A stretch of DNA of 64,000 bases from Haematobacter genomosp. 1 (GCF_002196855.1 NZ_NIPW01000011.1:1-64000); one strand, 5' to 3'; positions 7,807 to 16,867 are shown, numbered from the stretch's first letter. Numbers and translations are program-made. Notes: generated from the sequence alone by a model not told the origin.

Positions 7807-8430
7807 ATGGATTTTAACGCAACCGGGCTGAGCGTCGGGGATGTGGTGAGGGCCGGTGATGATCTGGCGGCGGTCTTCGGTGCGGGTCCGGCGCGGTGGC
7901 ATGCCCTGCGGGTGGCGCCGCAGCGCGAGGATCAGGCGGAGGCATGGCTGAGGCGCCGCGGGGTCTATGCCTTCCACCCGGTGCTGATGCACAAGGTGCG
8001 GCGGATGGGCAAGGTGCGGGAATATGCGCGCCGCTACCTGCCGGGCTATGTCTTCGCCCGTTTCCCGGGCGAGGCAGTCCCCCATCGGTTGGTCGGGCGC
8101 TGCGGCATCACGGGGGCGCTCATGTACCGCTTGTCCGGTTCTTGGGCGATCCTCAAGCCCTCCGATCTGCAAGCGCTTCACGATATGCGAAAGATCGACG
8201 CTGAGACTGCGCAGGAGCGGCGCGCCATCCGGTCGGCCACCCGTCGTGCTCTCACGGTCCACCCGGGTGGAACTGCCCTGTTCCGAGAGGGAGCGTTCTC
8301 TGGGATGCGTTGCGAGGTTGTTGAGTTGCTCGCCGATGGGGGCGCGAAGGTTCGGGTTAACGTGTTCGGAGCGATGATCTCGACCAAGACCCATGCAGCC
8401 GATCTGATCGGCATCGTTGGACGGTGTTGA
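7807..8430 (+). CDS. NusG/RfaH-like transcription factor, probable late antiterminator
   Basis: The 207-aa product has an NGN-type domain (RWHALRVAPQREDQAEAWL near residue 30, then GVYAFHPVL and RRYLPGYVFARF) and a C-terminal KOW-like domain (FREGAFSGMRCEVVELLADG, ending VNVFGAMIS). I chose ATG 7807 because GGAGG lies eight bases upstream; an ATG at 7774 is possible. NusG paralogues bind RNA polymerase and reduce pausing or termination. Its place between the early genes and the packaging/morphogenesis operon, followed by several hairpins, suggests control of late transcription. Confidence 0.75.
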   Translation: MDFNATGLSVGDVVRAGDDLAAVFGAGPARWHALRVAPQREDQAEAWLRRRGVYAFHPVLMHKVRRMGKVREYARRYLPGYVFARFPGEAVPHRLVGRCGITGALMYRLSGSWAILKPSDLQALHDMRKIDAETAQERRAIRSATRRALTVHPGGTALFREGAFSGMRCEVVELLADGGAKVRVNVFGAMISTKTHAADLIGIVGRC

Positions 8431-8486
8431 CAGGGAGCACGATGGTCGCTTAGTTTCTCTCTCCATAGCTCTATGCTGGCATGCCC

Positions 8487-8500
8487 GCCCCTAGTGGGGC
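8487..8500. other. Palindrome in early/late gap, possible cos or regulatory site
   Basis: GCCCC-TAGT-GGGGC lies in the 180-base gap between the NusG-like gene and the HNH gene. In HK97-like phages the cos site lies next to the HNH and terminase genes, so this gap is the likely place for one. The palindrome is only a candidate; the late promoter may also be in this gap, but I see no strong -35/-10 pair. Confidence 0.3.
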
Positions 8501-8566
8501 CTAGCGCCCAGCGGGTGAGCGGCGAGGACCGGTTAGAACGCCGAGTCTGTGACCGCGTTCAATGTG

Positions 8567-8597
8567 CCCTGAGGGATGTCCTCGGGGCCTTTTGCTT
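8567..8597 (+). terminator. Intrinsic terminator upstream of the late operon
   Basis: CCCTGAGG and CCTCGGGG form an 8-bp stem (one G-U pair) with a 5-nt loop, followed by a T-rich stretch containing TTTT twice. It lies just before the HNH gene and covers an alternative upstream ATG at 8576. It is well placed to stop transcription entering the late operon unless antitermination occurs. Confidence 0.6.
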
Positions 8598-8611
8598 TTC
8601 TGGGGGTCGCA

Positions 8612-8965
8612 ATGGGTAAGCTGAAGCAGATGCCTTCTCGGCTTGCTGCTGCTCCGTCCCGTCTGTCGTCTATCGGGCAAGGATCGGAGCGTGATCGGTC
8701 CCGGATGCGGGACGCGGCGGTCCATTGGCGCAAGTGGTACAAGACGGCGCGCTGGAAGGACCTCCGATGGATCGTCCTGGAGCGAGACCTGTTCACCTGC
8801 CAGCGGTGCGGCCACGTCGAAGGCGACACTCGGCGCCTCGTCGCTGACCATCGGCAGGCACACCGTGGCGATGAAGCCCTTTTCTGGTCGCCGGCCAACC
8901 TGCTTTGCCTGTGCAAGGCGTGCCACGATGGCGCGAAGCAGCGCGAGGAGAGGCGCGGCCTCTGA
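8612..8965 (+). CDS. HNH endonuclease (packaging-associated)
   Basis: The 117-aa product has the HNH fold: CQRCG zinc pair, ADHRQAH, SPANLLCLCKACHD with Asn and the last His, and a second Cys pair. HNH nucleases of this size directly upstream of terminase genes take part in cos cleavage and packaging in HK97-like phages. I chose ATG 8612 because it follows a G-rich ribosome-binding site; an in-frame ATG at 8576 lies within a terminator hairpin. It is the first gene of the morphogenesis block. Confidence 0.85.
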   Translation: MGKLKQMPSRLAAAPSRLSSIGQGSERDRSRMRDAAVHWRKWYKTARWKDLRWIVLERDLFTCQRCGHVEGDTRRLVADHRQAHRGDEALFWSPANLLCLCKACHDGAKQREERRGL

Positions 8966-9070
8966 CCCGCCTGCCCGCATCAGGTCGGGCACCGCAAAGG
9001 GGGGGTGGGTCCAAAGTTCGGGGGTCGGTCGGGCCGGGACCCGCGTCCCCCTCATTCGGAGATTTTTTTT

Positions 9071-9583
9071 ATGGATGACGTGGTTTTCGACCTGTTCGGC
9101 AATCCAGTTCGGTCATCGAAGGGTGAGCGGGGGCGTCCCGCTTATGAGGCGACTGAGAAAGATCGTAACAAAGTCAAACTGTTACTGGCACTTGGTTGGT
9201 CGAACCAAAGGATCGCCAACGCCGTCGCCATCTCTTTGGCCACCTTGAAGCGGTATTTTAGAGCCGAGCTCAAGGTGCGCGACCAGATGCGCGACCGTCT
9301 GGAAGCCAGACGCCTGGAGCAGGCCATGGAGCTGGCGCTCGCCGGAAACGTCGGGGCAATGCGCCAGCTTGATCGGCTGATCGACAAGAACGATCAGAAA
9401 CTTGCCGCCGCGAAGATGATGAACACTGGTTCTGAGAACCCGGATCAGGACGACGACGAGAAGCCCGCTTCGCGCTACGTCGGCAAAGGTGAAGTGGCAC
9501 GCAAGAAGGCCAACGCCCTGGCCTCGGGAGATGCAGATTCGGAATGGGGCAGCTTGCTGAGGCCGGGTCGTTACGATGGCTGA
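9071..9583 (+). CDS. Terminase small subunit
   Basis: The 170-aa product has an N-terminal helix-turn-helix (ALGWSNQRIANAVAISLATL, residues about 40-60) and a helical oligomerisation region. Small terminase subunits bind the packaging site and deliver DNA to the large subunit. Start ATG 9071 has GGAG 12 bases upstream, separated by a run of eight T, which is a longer spacing than usual. It overlaps the large-subunit gene by eight bases. Confidence 0.75.
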   Translation: MDDVVFDLFGNPVRSSKGERGRPAYEATEKDRNKVKLLLALGWSNQRIANAVAISLATLKRYFRAELKVRDQMRDRLEARRLEQAMELALAGNVGAMRQLDRLIDKNDQKLAAAKMMNTGSENPDQDDDEKPASRYVGKGEVARKKANALASGDADSEWGSLLRPGRYDG

Positions 9584-11291
9584 GGCTGCCACGGATATTC
9601 TTTGGGATACGTCTCTGCCGGATTGGAAAGAGCGGATCGTCAGGCGGGAGCCCTTGATCCCCGACTTGCCGCTGTTTGACCCGGTCGCTGACAAGGCCCT
9701 GGCAATCTTCAAACGTCTCCGGCTTCCGGATGATGTGGGGCGGGCCCGGACCTTCGGAGAGGCCGGAGACGAGTGGATCTTCAGGTTCGTCCGTGCGGTT
9801 TTCGGGAGCTATGACCCCGATCGCAAGATCAGGATGATCCGCGAATTCCTCCTGATGGTTCCCAAGGGGAATGCGAAGACCACCTATGCAGCGGCCATCA
9901 TCCTGGTCGCGGCGATCATGAACGAGCGGCCGAACGCCGAACTCATGCTGATCGCGCCGAGCCAGAAGATCGCAAAGCGCGCTTTCAGCCAGGCGGCGGG
10001 GATGATCAAGCTGGATCCCAGCCTCGCGGACATGTTCCATCCGAAGGCCTACAGCAATGAGATCGTCAAGCTCGACGAGGTTGTGCCCTCCCGGATCCAG
10101 ATCGTTTCAGCCGATCCTTCGGTGGTCACCGGTGCGATGTCGACCTTCACGCTGATCGACGAGACCCACGAATTCGCCAAGATGTCGAAGGCGGCCGATG
10201 TCTTCGCCGAGATCAAGGGCTCGCTCGGGAAGCGCCCGGACGGGTTTCTGCTTCAGATCACCACGCAGTCGAAGGCGCCTCCCGCGGGGGTATGGAAGTC
10301 GGAACTGACCATTGCCCGGAAGGTGCGTGACGGAGAAATCCGCCGTTCCCTGCTCCCCGTGCTCTACGAATTGCCGCCAGAGATGGCCGCTAATGACGGT
10401 TGGCTGGACCGCAAGACCTGGTCGATGGTGAATCCCAACCTCAATCGGTCGGTGACCGAGGGATACATCGCGGGCGAGATCGAAAAGGCCGAGATCGATG
10501 GGCCGCATCAGATGGCGCTGATCGCGTCTCAGCACCTGAACGTGGAGGTTGGGGTCGGCCTTCATGCAGATCGTTGGCCGGGGGCGCTCTATTGGGACCG
10601 GACAGCCGACCCGCGCATCACCTTTGACCGCATGTTGGACGAATGCGAAGTCTGCACTGCGGGAATCGATGGCGGCGGACTGGACGACCTGATGGGGCTC
10701 GGGCTCATCGCGCGGCATCGGAAAACCCGTGCCTGGTGGCACTGGGCGAGAGGCTTGGCACAGGCGGACGTGCTCGAGCGCCGGAAGGAGATCGTGCCGC
10801 GGCTTCGGGATTTCGAGCGGCAGGGTGATCTCGTGTTCTGCGAGAGCGCGGAGCAGCAGGAGGCGGAGATCGTCGCCATCTGCAAGCAGGTCCAGTTGGC
10901 GGGCCTGTTCCCGGAGCAAAGCGGTATCGGTCTCGACAGCGCCGGCGTTGCGACGCTGATCGATGCGCTCGCGGCGGAAGGCATGACGCAGCCTCTCGTC
11001 ACCGCGGTCGGACAGGGCTGGAAGCTTCAGGCGGCGGTCCTCACGCTGCCGCGGAAGCTGAAGGACCGCAGCATGCTCCATGGGGGTCAGCCGATCATGC
11101 AGTGGCAGGTCGGAAACGCGAAACAAGAGCTCAAGGGGAGCAACTACATGGTGACCAAGCAGGCGGCCGGGTCAGCGAAGATCGACCTGCTGATGGCGAC
11201 GTTCAATGCGGCCATGCTGATGTTTCTGAATCCGGCCGCGGATCAGAGCCGTCAGAACATGGACGGCTTTTTCGCGGCGCTGAGGGCCTGA
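9576..11291 (+). CDS. Terminase large subunit (TerL)
   Basis: The 571-aa product is a full-length HK97/P27-type packaging motor. The ATPase domain shows a Walker A variant LLMVPKGNAKTTYAAAIIL at about residue 88 and Walker B with catalytic Glu in STFTLIDETHEF near 190. The C-terminal RNase-H-like nuclease domain begins with CTAGIDGGGLDDL (metal-binding Asp) near 360. It cuts concatemeric DNA and pumps it into the prohead. Directly followed by the portal gene. Confidence 0.95.
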   Translation: MAEAATDILWDTSLPDWKERIVRREPLIPDLPLFDPVADKALAIFKRLRLPDDVGRARTFGEAGDEWIFRFVRAVFGSYDPDRKIRMIREFLLMVPKGNAKTTYAAAIILVAAIMNERPNAELMLIAPSQKIAKRAFSQAAGMIKLDPSLADMFHPKAYSNEIVKLDEVVPSRIQIVSADPSVVTGAMSTFTLIDETHEFAKMSKAADVFAEIKGSLGKRPDGFLLQITTQSKAPPAGVWKSELTIARKVRDGEIRRSLLPVLYELPPEMAANDGWLDRKTWSMVNPNLNRSVTEGYIAGEIEKAEIDGPHQMALIASQHLNVEVGVGLHADRWPGALYWDRTADPRITFDRMLDECEVCTAGIDGGGLDDLMGLGLIARHRKTRAWWHWARGLAQADVLERRKEIVPRLRDFERQGDLVFCESAEQQEAEIVAICKQVQLAGLFPEQSGIGLDSAGVATLIDALAAEGMTQPLVTAVGQGWKLQAAVLTLPRKLKDRSMLHGGQPIMQWQVGNAKQELKGSNYMVTKQAAGSAKIDLLMATFNAAMLMFLNPAADQSRQNMDGFFAALRA

Positions 11292-11292
11292 C

Positions 11293-12537
11293 GTGGGTCT
11301 GATCACGCGCGCTCTGTCGCTCGTCGGCCTCGAGCGGAAGGCGGCGACGAACATCACCTGGACGGATGGTCGGGATGTCATGGGCTCCGGCGTCGGAGAG
11401 GCCGGCGTCCTGGTCGATGAGCGTTCGACTCTCGGCCTTTCCGCGGCATGGGCCTGCGCGAATCTGATCTCGGGCACGATCTCGTCGCTACCGTGTCAGG
11501 TGTATCGTGGCGGTGGCCGCGTTGCTCAGGTGCGCGACGATCATCCGCTTTATCGCGTCCTGCACGACACGCCGAACTACGACCAGACAGCCGTGGATTT
11601 CTGGGACTTCATGTGCCTGTCGCTGGAGTTGTGGGGCAATGCCTACGCACGCGTGATCCGCACGGGAGACAGGGTCGTCGCCTTGCGGCCGGTGCGGCCG
11701 GACTTTGTCACGGTGCGTCGTCTTCCGGACGGGCCGCTGGAATATTCGTGGTCGCAGGATGGCCAGAGCTACCGGCTCCGCGATCGGGATGTGCTGCACA
11801 TCCGGGGTCCGGGCGGCGATCCTCTCGGTGGTATGGGCACCCTTGCCGTTGCGCGCAACAGCCTGTCCGGGGCGATCGCGACCGAGCAGGCCGCGGCGCG
11901 CACGTTCCGCAATGGCCTGCGTCCTTCCGCCGTCATCAAGTTCAAGGAGTGGCTGACCCCGGAACAGCGCGCGACGGCAGAGCAGCGCGTCGCCGAAAAG
12001 TACATCGGCGCCATCAATGCGGGTCGCCCCTTCATGGCCGAAGGGGGCATGGAGTATCAGCAGATCGCCATTTCGCCAGAAGATGCGCAGATGCTGGAGA
12101 CCCGGCAGTTCTCGGTCGAGGAGATTTGCCGGTTCTTCGGGGTGCCGCCGGTGATGATCGGCCATGCCGGGGCTTCCACCGCCTGGCCGACCAGCGTCGA
12201 GCAACAGGTGCTCATGTTCCAGAAGTTCACGCTGCGCCGCCGCCTGAAGCGGATTGAGCAGGCGGTGCAGCAGCAGCTCCTCAGTCCTGCGGATCGGGGC
12301 GAGGGCGTATTCGTCAAGTTCAACCTCGAAGGCCTGCTCCGCGGCGACAGCGTGTCGCGGTCGGCGTTCTACGTCGCGATGGCGAACATCGGGGCGATGA
12401 CGATCAACGAAATCCGGGGGTTGGAGAACCTGGCGCCGGTGCCCGGCGGCGACGTGCCACGGATGCAGATGCAGAACGTCCCCATCACGCAGGCGGGACA
12501 GGAGGACGATGATGGAAACGAAAGCCTTCCCGCTTGA
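11293..12537 (+). CDS. Portal protein, HK97 family
   Basis: The 414-aa length is typical for HK97-family portals. Recognisable segments are the N-terminal STLGLSAAWACANLISGTIS, the central ELWGNAYARVIR, and the FFGVPPVMIGHAG motif near residue 290. The dodecameric portal forms the DNA channel at one capsid vertex and docks terminase, then connector proteins. It begins with GTG one base after the terminase stop. The protease gene overlaps its 3' end by 29 bases. Confidence 0.95.
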   Translation: MGLITRALSLVGLERKAATNITWTDGRDVMGSGVGEAGVLVDERSTLGLSAAWACANLISGTISSLPCQVYRGGGRVAQVRDDHPLYRVLHDTPNYDQTAVDFWDFMCLSLELWGNAYARVIRTGDRVVALRPVRPDFVTVRRLPDGPLEYSWSQDGQSYRLRDRDVLHIRGPGGDPLGGMGTLAVARNSLSGAIATEQAAARTFRNGLRPSAVIKFKEWLTPEQRATAEQRVAEKYIGAINAGRPFMAEGGMEYQQIAISPEDAQMLETRQFSVEEICRFFGVPPVMIGHAGASTAWPTSVEQQVLMFQKFTLRRRLKRIEQAVQQQLLSPADRGEGVFVKFNLEGLLRGDSVSRSAFYVAMANIGAMTINEIRGLENLAPVPGGDVPRMQMQNVPITQAGQEDDDGNESLPA

Positions 12538-13165
12538 ACTGAAGGAGTTGACCGACGAGGGCGTGATCGAGGGCTATGCCTCGATCTTCGGCAACGTCGA
12601 TAATGGCGGCGACAAGGTGATGCCGGGCGCCTTCGTCGAAGGCCTCGCCAAAGCGCGGCAGACCGGGCGTACCGTCAAGATGCTCTGGAACCACAACCCG
12701 AGCGAGCCGATCGGCGTCTGGGAGGATCTGGCCGAGGACAGCAAGGGGCTGCGCGCCAAGGGGCGTCTCGTGCTCGAGGTTGCCCGGGCGCGCGAGGTGC
12801 TCGCACTCATGAAGGCGGGCGCGCTCAGTGCCCTGTCGATCGGATACATGACCCTCAAGTCCGCGCCCGACGGCAATATGCGGCTTCTGGAGAAGGTTGA
12901 CCTCTACGAGGTTTCGCCCGTCACGTTCCCGATGAACGAGCGGGCCCGGATTTCTTCCGTCAAAGCCGATGGTTGCGACGACATCATCAATAAGCTCGCG
13001 GCCGGGGACCGGCTGACCGAGCGGGAGTTCGAGAAGCTTGCCAAGGGACTTGGCCTCTCGAACTCGCAGGCGGAGCGTGCCGCGCGCATTCACCTGAAAG
13101 GGCAGGGGGATCCTGCCGCAGCGGTAAGTGAGGCGGACCAGTTCTGGGCCGCATTGCGGGGCTGA
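12509..13165 (+). CDS. Prohead maturation protease, HK97 family (U35)
   Basis: The 218-aa product shows the family landmarks EGYASIFGNVDNGGDKVMPG, KMLWNHNP (catalytic His region), GALSALSIGYM (catalytic Ser in ALSIGY) and LYEVSPVTFPMN. It cleaves the capsid protein delta domain during head maturation. It begins at tandem ATGs (12509/12512) inside the portal gene, as is common. Confidence 0.95.
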   Translation: MMETKAFPLELKELTDEGVIEGYASIFGNVDNGGDKVMPGAFVEGLAKARQTGRTVKMLWNHNPSEPIGVWEDLAEDSKGLRAKGRLVLEVARAREVLALMKAGALSALSIGYMTLKSAPDGNMRLLEKVDLYEVSPVTFPMNERARISSVKADGCDDIINKLAAGDRLTEREFEKLAKGLGLSNSQAERAARIHLKGQGDPAAAVSEADQFWAALRG

Positions 13166-13197
13166 GGCCCCATCCCCCAACCGATCAGGAGATACCC

Positions 13198-14409
13198 ATG
13201 TCTGACCCGAAATCGGCTGCCGAACTGGCAGCGGAAGTGAAAACCGCGTTTCAGCAGGCGCTGGACGACGTGAAGGGCAAAGCTGAAGAGGCGCTCGGCA
13301 AGGCCAAGGCCGGTGAGGCGCTGACCACCTCCTTCAAGGGCCAGGTGGACGAAGCGCTCGTCAAGATGAACGGCTTCAAGACCCAGCTGGACGAACTGGA
13401 GCAGAAGGCGGCGCGCGGCGGAAACGGCGATGATGTCGAGCACAAGTCGTTCGGTCAGCAGTTCGTCGAAAGCGAGGGCTTCAAGTCCTTCGCGGACAGC
13501 GACTTCGCCAAGTCGATCGGTCGGGCTGACCTGCGGGTCAAGGCGACGATCACCACCTCGGACGCCGATGCCGCAGGCTCCATCGGCGCTGCGATCACGC
13601 CGACCCGCCTTCCCGTCATCCTTGAACTGCCCCAGCGCCGGCTGACGGTCCGTGACCTGATCTCGGCCGGGCGTATGGACGGCAATACGCTGGAGTATGT
13701 GCAGGAAACCGGCTTCACCAACAATGCGGCTCCCGTCGGCGAGACTGATGCAAAGCCGTCTTCGGACATCCAGCTCGAGTCGGTTTCGACTTCGGCCAAA
13801 GTCATCGCGCATTGGATGAAGGCGTCGAAGCAGGCGCTTTCCGATTTCTCGCAGCTCCGCTCCCTGATCGATGGGCGGCTGATCTACGGGCTGAAGTTCG
13901 TCGAGGAGAACCAGCTCCTCAACGGTACCGGAACGGGTCAGAACCTCCACGGGATCATCCCGCAGGCGTCGCCCTTTGCCGCACCCTCCGGTTCCCCTGC
14001 CGCAGAGACCTCGATCGATGTCCTGCGCATCGCGATGCTTCAGGCGACCCTTGCGGAATTTCCGTCGACTGGGGTGGTGCTCAACCCTGTCGATTGGGCA
14101 TCCATCGAGCTGACCAAGGACGCCTCGGGCTGGTACATCATCGCGAATCCGCAAGGCACAGTGCAGCCGACGATCTGGGGTCTACCCGTTGTGCAGACGC
14201 AGGCAATCGCGCAGAGCAAGTTCCTGACCGGGGCCTTCAAGATGGGAGCTCAGCTGTTCGACCGCTGGGATGCGCGCATCGAGGTCGGCTACGTGAACGA
14301 CGATTTCACGCGCAACCTCGTCACCATCCTGGCGGAAGAGCGGCTCGCCCTCGCCGTCTACCGGCCGGAGGCGTTTGTCTACGGCGATATCGAGCCGGTC
14401 ACGCCCTGA
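13198..14409 (+). CDS. Major capsid protein, HK97 fold
   Basis: The 403-aa product has an N-terminal coiled-coil delta/scaffold region (residues 1-95, Lys/Glu/Ala-rich) that the upstream protease would remove. The HK97 capsid domain follows, with GAAITPTRLPVILELPQRRL and LNGTGTGQNLHGIIPQA. The C-terminal RWDARIEVGYVNDDFTRN and VTILAEERLALAVYRPEAFV are typical of pfam05065 proteins. Good AGGAGA ribosome-binding site. Confidence 0.95.
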   Translation: MSDPKSAAELAAEVKTAFQQALDDVKGKAEEALGKAKAGEALTTSFKGQVDEALVKMNGFKTQLDELEQKAARGGNGDDVEHKSFGQQFVESEGFKSFADSDFAKSIGRADLRVKATITTSDADAAGSIGAAITPTRLPVILELPQRRLTVRDLISAGRMDGNTLEYVQETGFTNNAAPVGETDAKPSSDIQLESVSTSAKVIAHWMKASKQALSDFSQLRSLIDGRLIYGLKFVEENQLLNGTGTGQNLHGIIPQASPFAAPSGSPAAETSIDVLRIAMLQATLAEFPSTGVVLNPVDWASIELTKDASGWYIIANPQGTVQPTIWGLPVVQTQAIAQSKFLTGAFKMGAQLFDRWDARIEVGYVNDDFTRNLVTILAEERLALAVYRPEAFVYGDIEPVTP

Positions 14410-14424
14410 TCTGCTGACCAAGGG

Positions 14425-14442
14425 TGGCCGGTTCGCCGGCCA
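14425..14442 (+). terminator. UUCG-loop hairpin after the capsid gene
   Basis: TGGCCGG and CCGGCCA form a perfect 7-bp stem closed by TTCG, an unusually stable tetraloop in RNA, between the capsid and connector genes. There is no clean U-run, so it may be an RNA processing or stability element or a partial terminator that raises capsid mRNA relative to downstream genes. Confidence 0.5.
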
Positions 14443-14468
14443 TCTCTGTGAGCAGAGAGGTTCCCCCG

Positions 14469-15002
14469 ATGAATCCTGTCCGGATCACCGCCCCGTCAAC
14501 TCCCGTTGTCTCCCTCGAAGACCTGAAGCAGCATCTCCGCGTCCTGCATGACGACGATGACGCCCTGATCACGTCTTACGAGGCGGCGGCCGTGTCGTGG
14601 CTTGATGGTTATTCCGGTGTCCTTGGCCGGGCGGTCCTGTCGCAGGGCTGGCAGGAGACCTTCCCTGCGTGGGGGTGCTTTCGTCTCGCCCTGCCGGATG
14701 TGACTGCGGCGACCGTGACATACAAGGATGCCGCCGGCACGTCACAGACGGTGCCGGATGCGACACTCCGGTTCGATGGTTCGGCCGTCATCGTCGACGC
14801 GACCGGTCCCGCGGACGCAAGCGACATTACCGTGCTCTACACCTGCGCTCTTCCGGAGGGCGACCTTCCTGCAGTGGTGCAGGCGGTGAAGATGCTGGTT
14901 GCGCATTGGTATGTGCGTCGCGAGACGGTCGGGGATGCGGCTTTGTCGGTACCGTTCGCCGCGGAAGTGCTGATCGGCAGCAAGCGCAGGAAGCAGCTGT
15001 GA
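14469..15002 (+). CDS. Head-tail connector (gp6-like)
   Basis: The 177-aa product begins with VSLEDLKQHLRVLHDDDDAL, the standard opening of HK97 gp6-type connectors (pfam05135), and continues with helices ending in VKMLVAHWYVRRE. It forms a ring below the portal. ATG 14469 follows a GAGAGG ribosome-binding site. Its stop overlaps the next gene's GTG. Confidence 0.85.
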   Translation: MNPVRITAPSTPVVSLEDLKQHLRVLHDDDDALITSYEAAAVSWLDGYSGVLGRAVLSQGWQETFPAWGCFRLALPDVTAATVTYKDAAGTSQTVPDATLRFDGSAVIVDATGPADASDITVLYTCALPEGDLPAVVQAVKMLVAHWYVRRETVGDAALSVPFAAEVLIGSKRRKQL

Positions 15003-15337
15003 ACGCGGCGGGAGACCGGAATTTCCGGGTGGCATTCGACGAACCGGTCGCCACGCCCAACGGGCAGGGCGGTCAGTTGATGGGCTGGACTGAACGCCTT
15101 CAGGCCTATGCAGCGATCCGCTGGCTGCGCGGCAGCGAGACGGTGATCGCCGCGCGGCTGGCCGGTCGGCAACCTGCGGTCGTCACCATCCCGGCCAGCG
15201 CGATCGCCCGGCTGATCACCACGGAATGGCGGATGCGGGATATCCGCTCCGGTGACGAATTCAACATCCGCTCGATGGTGGAAAGCGACGATCGCGCCGA
15301 CATCGAACTCACCGTGGAGAAGGGAGTGGCTGTCTGA
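14999..15337 (+). CDS. Head closure / head-tail joining protein
   Basis: The 112-aa product resembles the SPP1 gp16/HK97 head-tail adaptor fold (pfam05521): a beta-rich segment (FRVAFDEPVATPNGQGGQ), GWTERLQAYAAIRWLRGSE, and the conserved end ITTEWRMRDIRSGDEFNIRS. It likely closes the head after packaging. The GTG at 14999 overlaps the preceding stop (GTGA), which decides the start. Confidence 0.75.
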   Translation: MNAAGDRNFRVAFDEPVATPNGQGGQLMGWTERLQAYAAIRWLRGSETVIAARLAGRQPAVVTIPASAIARLITTEWRMRDIRSGDEFNIRSMVESDDRADIELTVEKGVAV

Positions 15338-15744
15338 TGCCCGGTCTGTCGAATGCTCTGCAGACGCTGATCCTCCAACGGCTCACGACCTTCGCACCGC
15401 TGGTTTCCCTCGGGGTTCGCGTGTGCGATCCGCCACGGGCAAAGGAGGTTCCGCCGTATATCAGTTTCGGCCCGTCCGATTGGCAAGAGGACGATGCCGA
15501 CTGCATCGACGGTCGGGTCGAGACGATCCAGATCGATGTCTGGTCTTCCGCGCAAGACGGCCAGCGCGAGGCCAAGGATATCTGCGAAGCGGTAAAGAAG
15601 GCGCTGCATGGATACGACGCAGACCTTGGAGCGCACGCTCTGGTCGGAATGCGCGTGCCGATGGTCCGAGTATTCCGTGACCCCGACGGCATCACCACGC
15701 ATGGGGTGGTGCAGGTCGAAGCACTGATCGAGGAGAATGATTGA
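15337..15744 (+). CDS. Tail completion protein (DUF3168)
   Basis: The 135-aa product matches the DUF3168 pattern: an N-terminal helix (LSNALQTLILQRLTTF), then VPPYISFGPSDWQEDDADCI, followed by ETIQIDVWSSAQDGQREAKD and a final VVQVEALIEE strand. Family members form the tail terminator at the head-tail interface. Start overlaps the previous stop (TGATG). Confidence 0.8.
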   Translation: MPGLSNALQTLILQRLTTFAPLVSLGVRVCDPPRAKEVPPYISFGPSDWQEDDADCIDGRVETIQIDVWSSAQDGQREAKDICEAVKKALHGYDADLGAHALVGMRVPMVRVFRDPDGITTHGVVQVEALIEEND

Positions 15745-16187
15745 TGGTTGAGGGTCTGGAAAAGCTCCGCGCCCGCTTCCGGGCCTTGCCACGGGCGGTG
15801 CAGGAGGCCGCCACGCAGACGCTTGAACAGAACGCAAACGAGATCGTCGCAATGATGCGTCGCCTTGTGCCGAAGGATAGCGGCAGGCTGGCAGCGTCCA
15901 TCGGGTGGACGTGGGGCGATGCGCCCGAGGGCTCGATATCGGTTGGCTCGGTGGCAGGGAGCCCGGACAGTGAGCGGCGCATTACGATTTATGCAGGCAG
16001 CGCGCAGACGATGGTGACGAACAGCCGCGGAATGAAGTTCCAGCTAGCCAAGCTGCAAGAGTTCGGAACGAAGAAAATGCCGGCTAATCCGTTCTTCTAC
16101 CATGCTATCCGGGTGAAGCGCAAAGAAGGGCGGAAGCGAATGTCCGCCAGAATCAGTCGCGCTGCCAAGAAGGCGTTTAATGGCTGA
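15744..16187 (+). CDS. HK97 gp10-like tail component
   Basis: The 147-aa product carries the gp10 signature: a helical N-terminus (LEKLRARFRALPRAVQEAA), RRLVPKDSGRLAASIGW, and the C-terminal motif LQEFGTKKMPANPFFYHAIR. It is a tail-completion or minor tail protein in HK97-like phages. ATG 15744 shares its A with the previous stop. An unusual order: DUF3168 precedes gp10 here, while many HK97-like phages have the reverse. Confidence 0.85.
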   Translation: MVEGLEKLRARFRALPRAVQEAATQTLEQNANEIVAMMRRLVPKDSGRLAASIGWTWGDAPEGSISVGSVAGSPDSERRITIYAGSAQTMVTNSRGMKFQLAKLQEFGTKKMPANPFFYHAIRVKRKEGRKRMSARISRAAKKAFNG

Positions 16188-16350
16188 TTGGCAGACGCGG
16201 GCTCTGTTCCTGCGTGAATTCCATTGGCGCCGGCACAAGAAGAATGTCGGGTTCGGGGCAAAGCCAAAGCCAACCCCGCAGAGTTTCCCGCGCGACTTTA
16301 TAGCTGCTGCCATCAAGGCGGGCGCGGCAATCCCGGTCCGCAAGGGCTGA
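16180..16350 (+). CDS. Small basic phage protein
   Basis: A 56-aa frame starts at ATG 16180, eight bases inside the gp10 gene, and ends just before a terminator-like hairpin. The peptide is basic (RRHKKNVGFGAKPKPTPQSF) with a short helical C-terminus. Its overlap and position fit the operon's style, but it has no recognised domain and could be non-coding. Confidence 0.45.
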   Translation: MADWQTRALFLREFHWRRHKKNVGFGAKPKPTPQSFPRDFIAAAIKAGAAIPVRKG

Positions 16351-16375
16351 CCACCTCACAACCGAAACCAACGGT

Positions 16376-16394
16376 CCGCCTCGGCGGCCTTTTT
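16376..16394 (+). terminator. Intrinsic terminator within the tail operon
   Basis: CCGCC-TC-GGCGG followed by CCTTTTT, directly upstream of the tail tube gene. It would attenuate transcription between the head-joining genes and the tail genes unless read through. Confidence 0.6.
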
Positions 16395-16411
16395 GCCATG
16401 GAGAACGTGAA

Positions 16412-16867
16412 ATGGCTGCCCCTATCACTGAATTCTTCCACCAGCTTGTACTTGAGGTTGAGACTGCCACCCCCGGCACCTATGCCAAAGTGTGCGGGCT
16501 CAAGGACGTGACTATCAGCCGTGCGACGCAGGTTGATACATCCGAGGTACCGGGCGATTGCGAGGATGAAAGCATCCCGTATTCGACCGAACGTTCCATC
16601 CGCGCACTGAACGTCACGGTTTCGGCTTCGGACGCGACGTGGGCACAGCAGTCGCATGAGATGCTGATGGACTGGTACTACTCGGGCAGCGTCAAGAACG
16701 TGCGGGTCGGGCACCTTAACGCTGCTGTCGGCGATACCGAGTACGAAACCGGTCCAGCGATCCTGACGCAGCTCGACGACACGCGCACCAAAGGCCAAAA
16801 AAATGCCCGGTCTATCGCGTTCGAATTCGACGGCACCCCGACGCGGACGGCGAAAGCGGCCCCCTGA
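16412..16867 (+). CDS. Major tail tube protein
   Basis: The 151-aa product has the TP901-1/lambda-type tail tube pattern: an N-terminal beta segment (TPGTYAKVCGLKDVTISRAT), EVPGDCEDESIPYS, and a C-terminal beta half ending FEFDGTPTRT. It polymerises into hexameric rings around the tape measure. It starts after a terminator-like hairpin. Its stop overlaps the next ATG. Confidence 0.85.
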   Translation: MAAPITEFFHQLVLEVETATPGTYAKVCGLKDVTISRATQVDTSEVPGDCEDESIPYSTERSIRALNVTVSASDATWAQQSHEMLMDWYYSGSVKNVRVGHLNAAVGDTEYETGPAILTQLDDTRTKGQKNARSIAFEFDGTPTRTAKAAP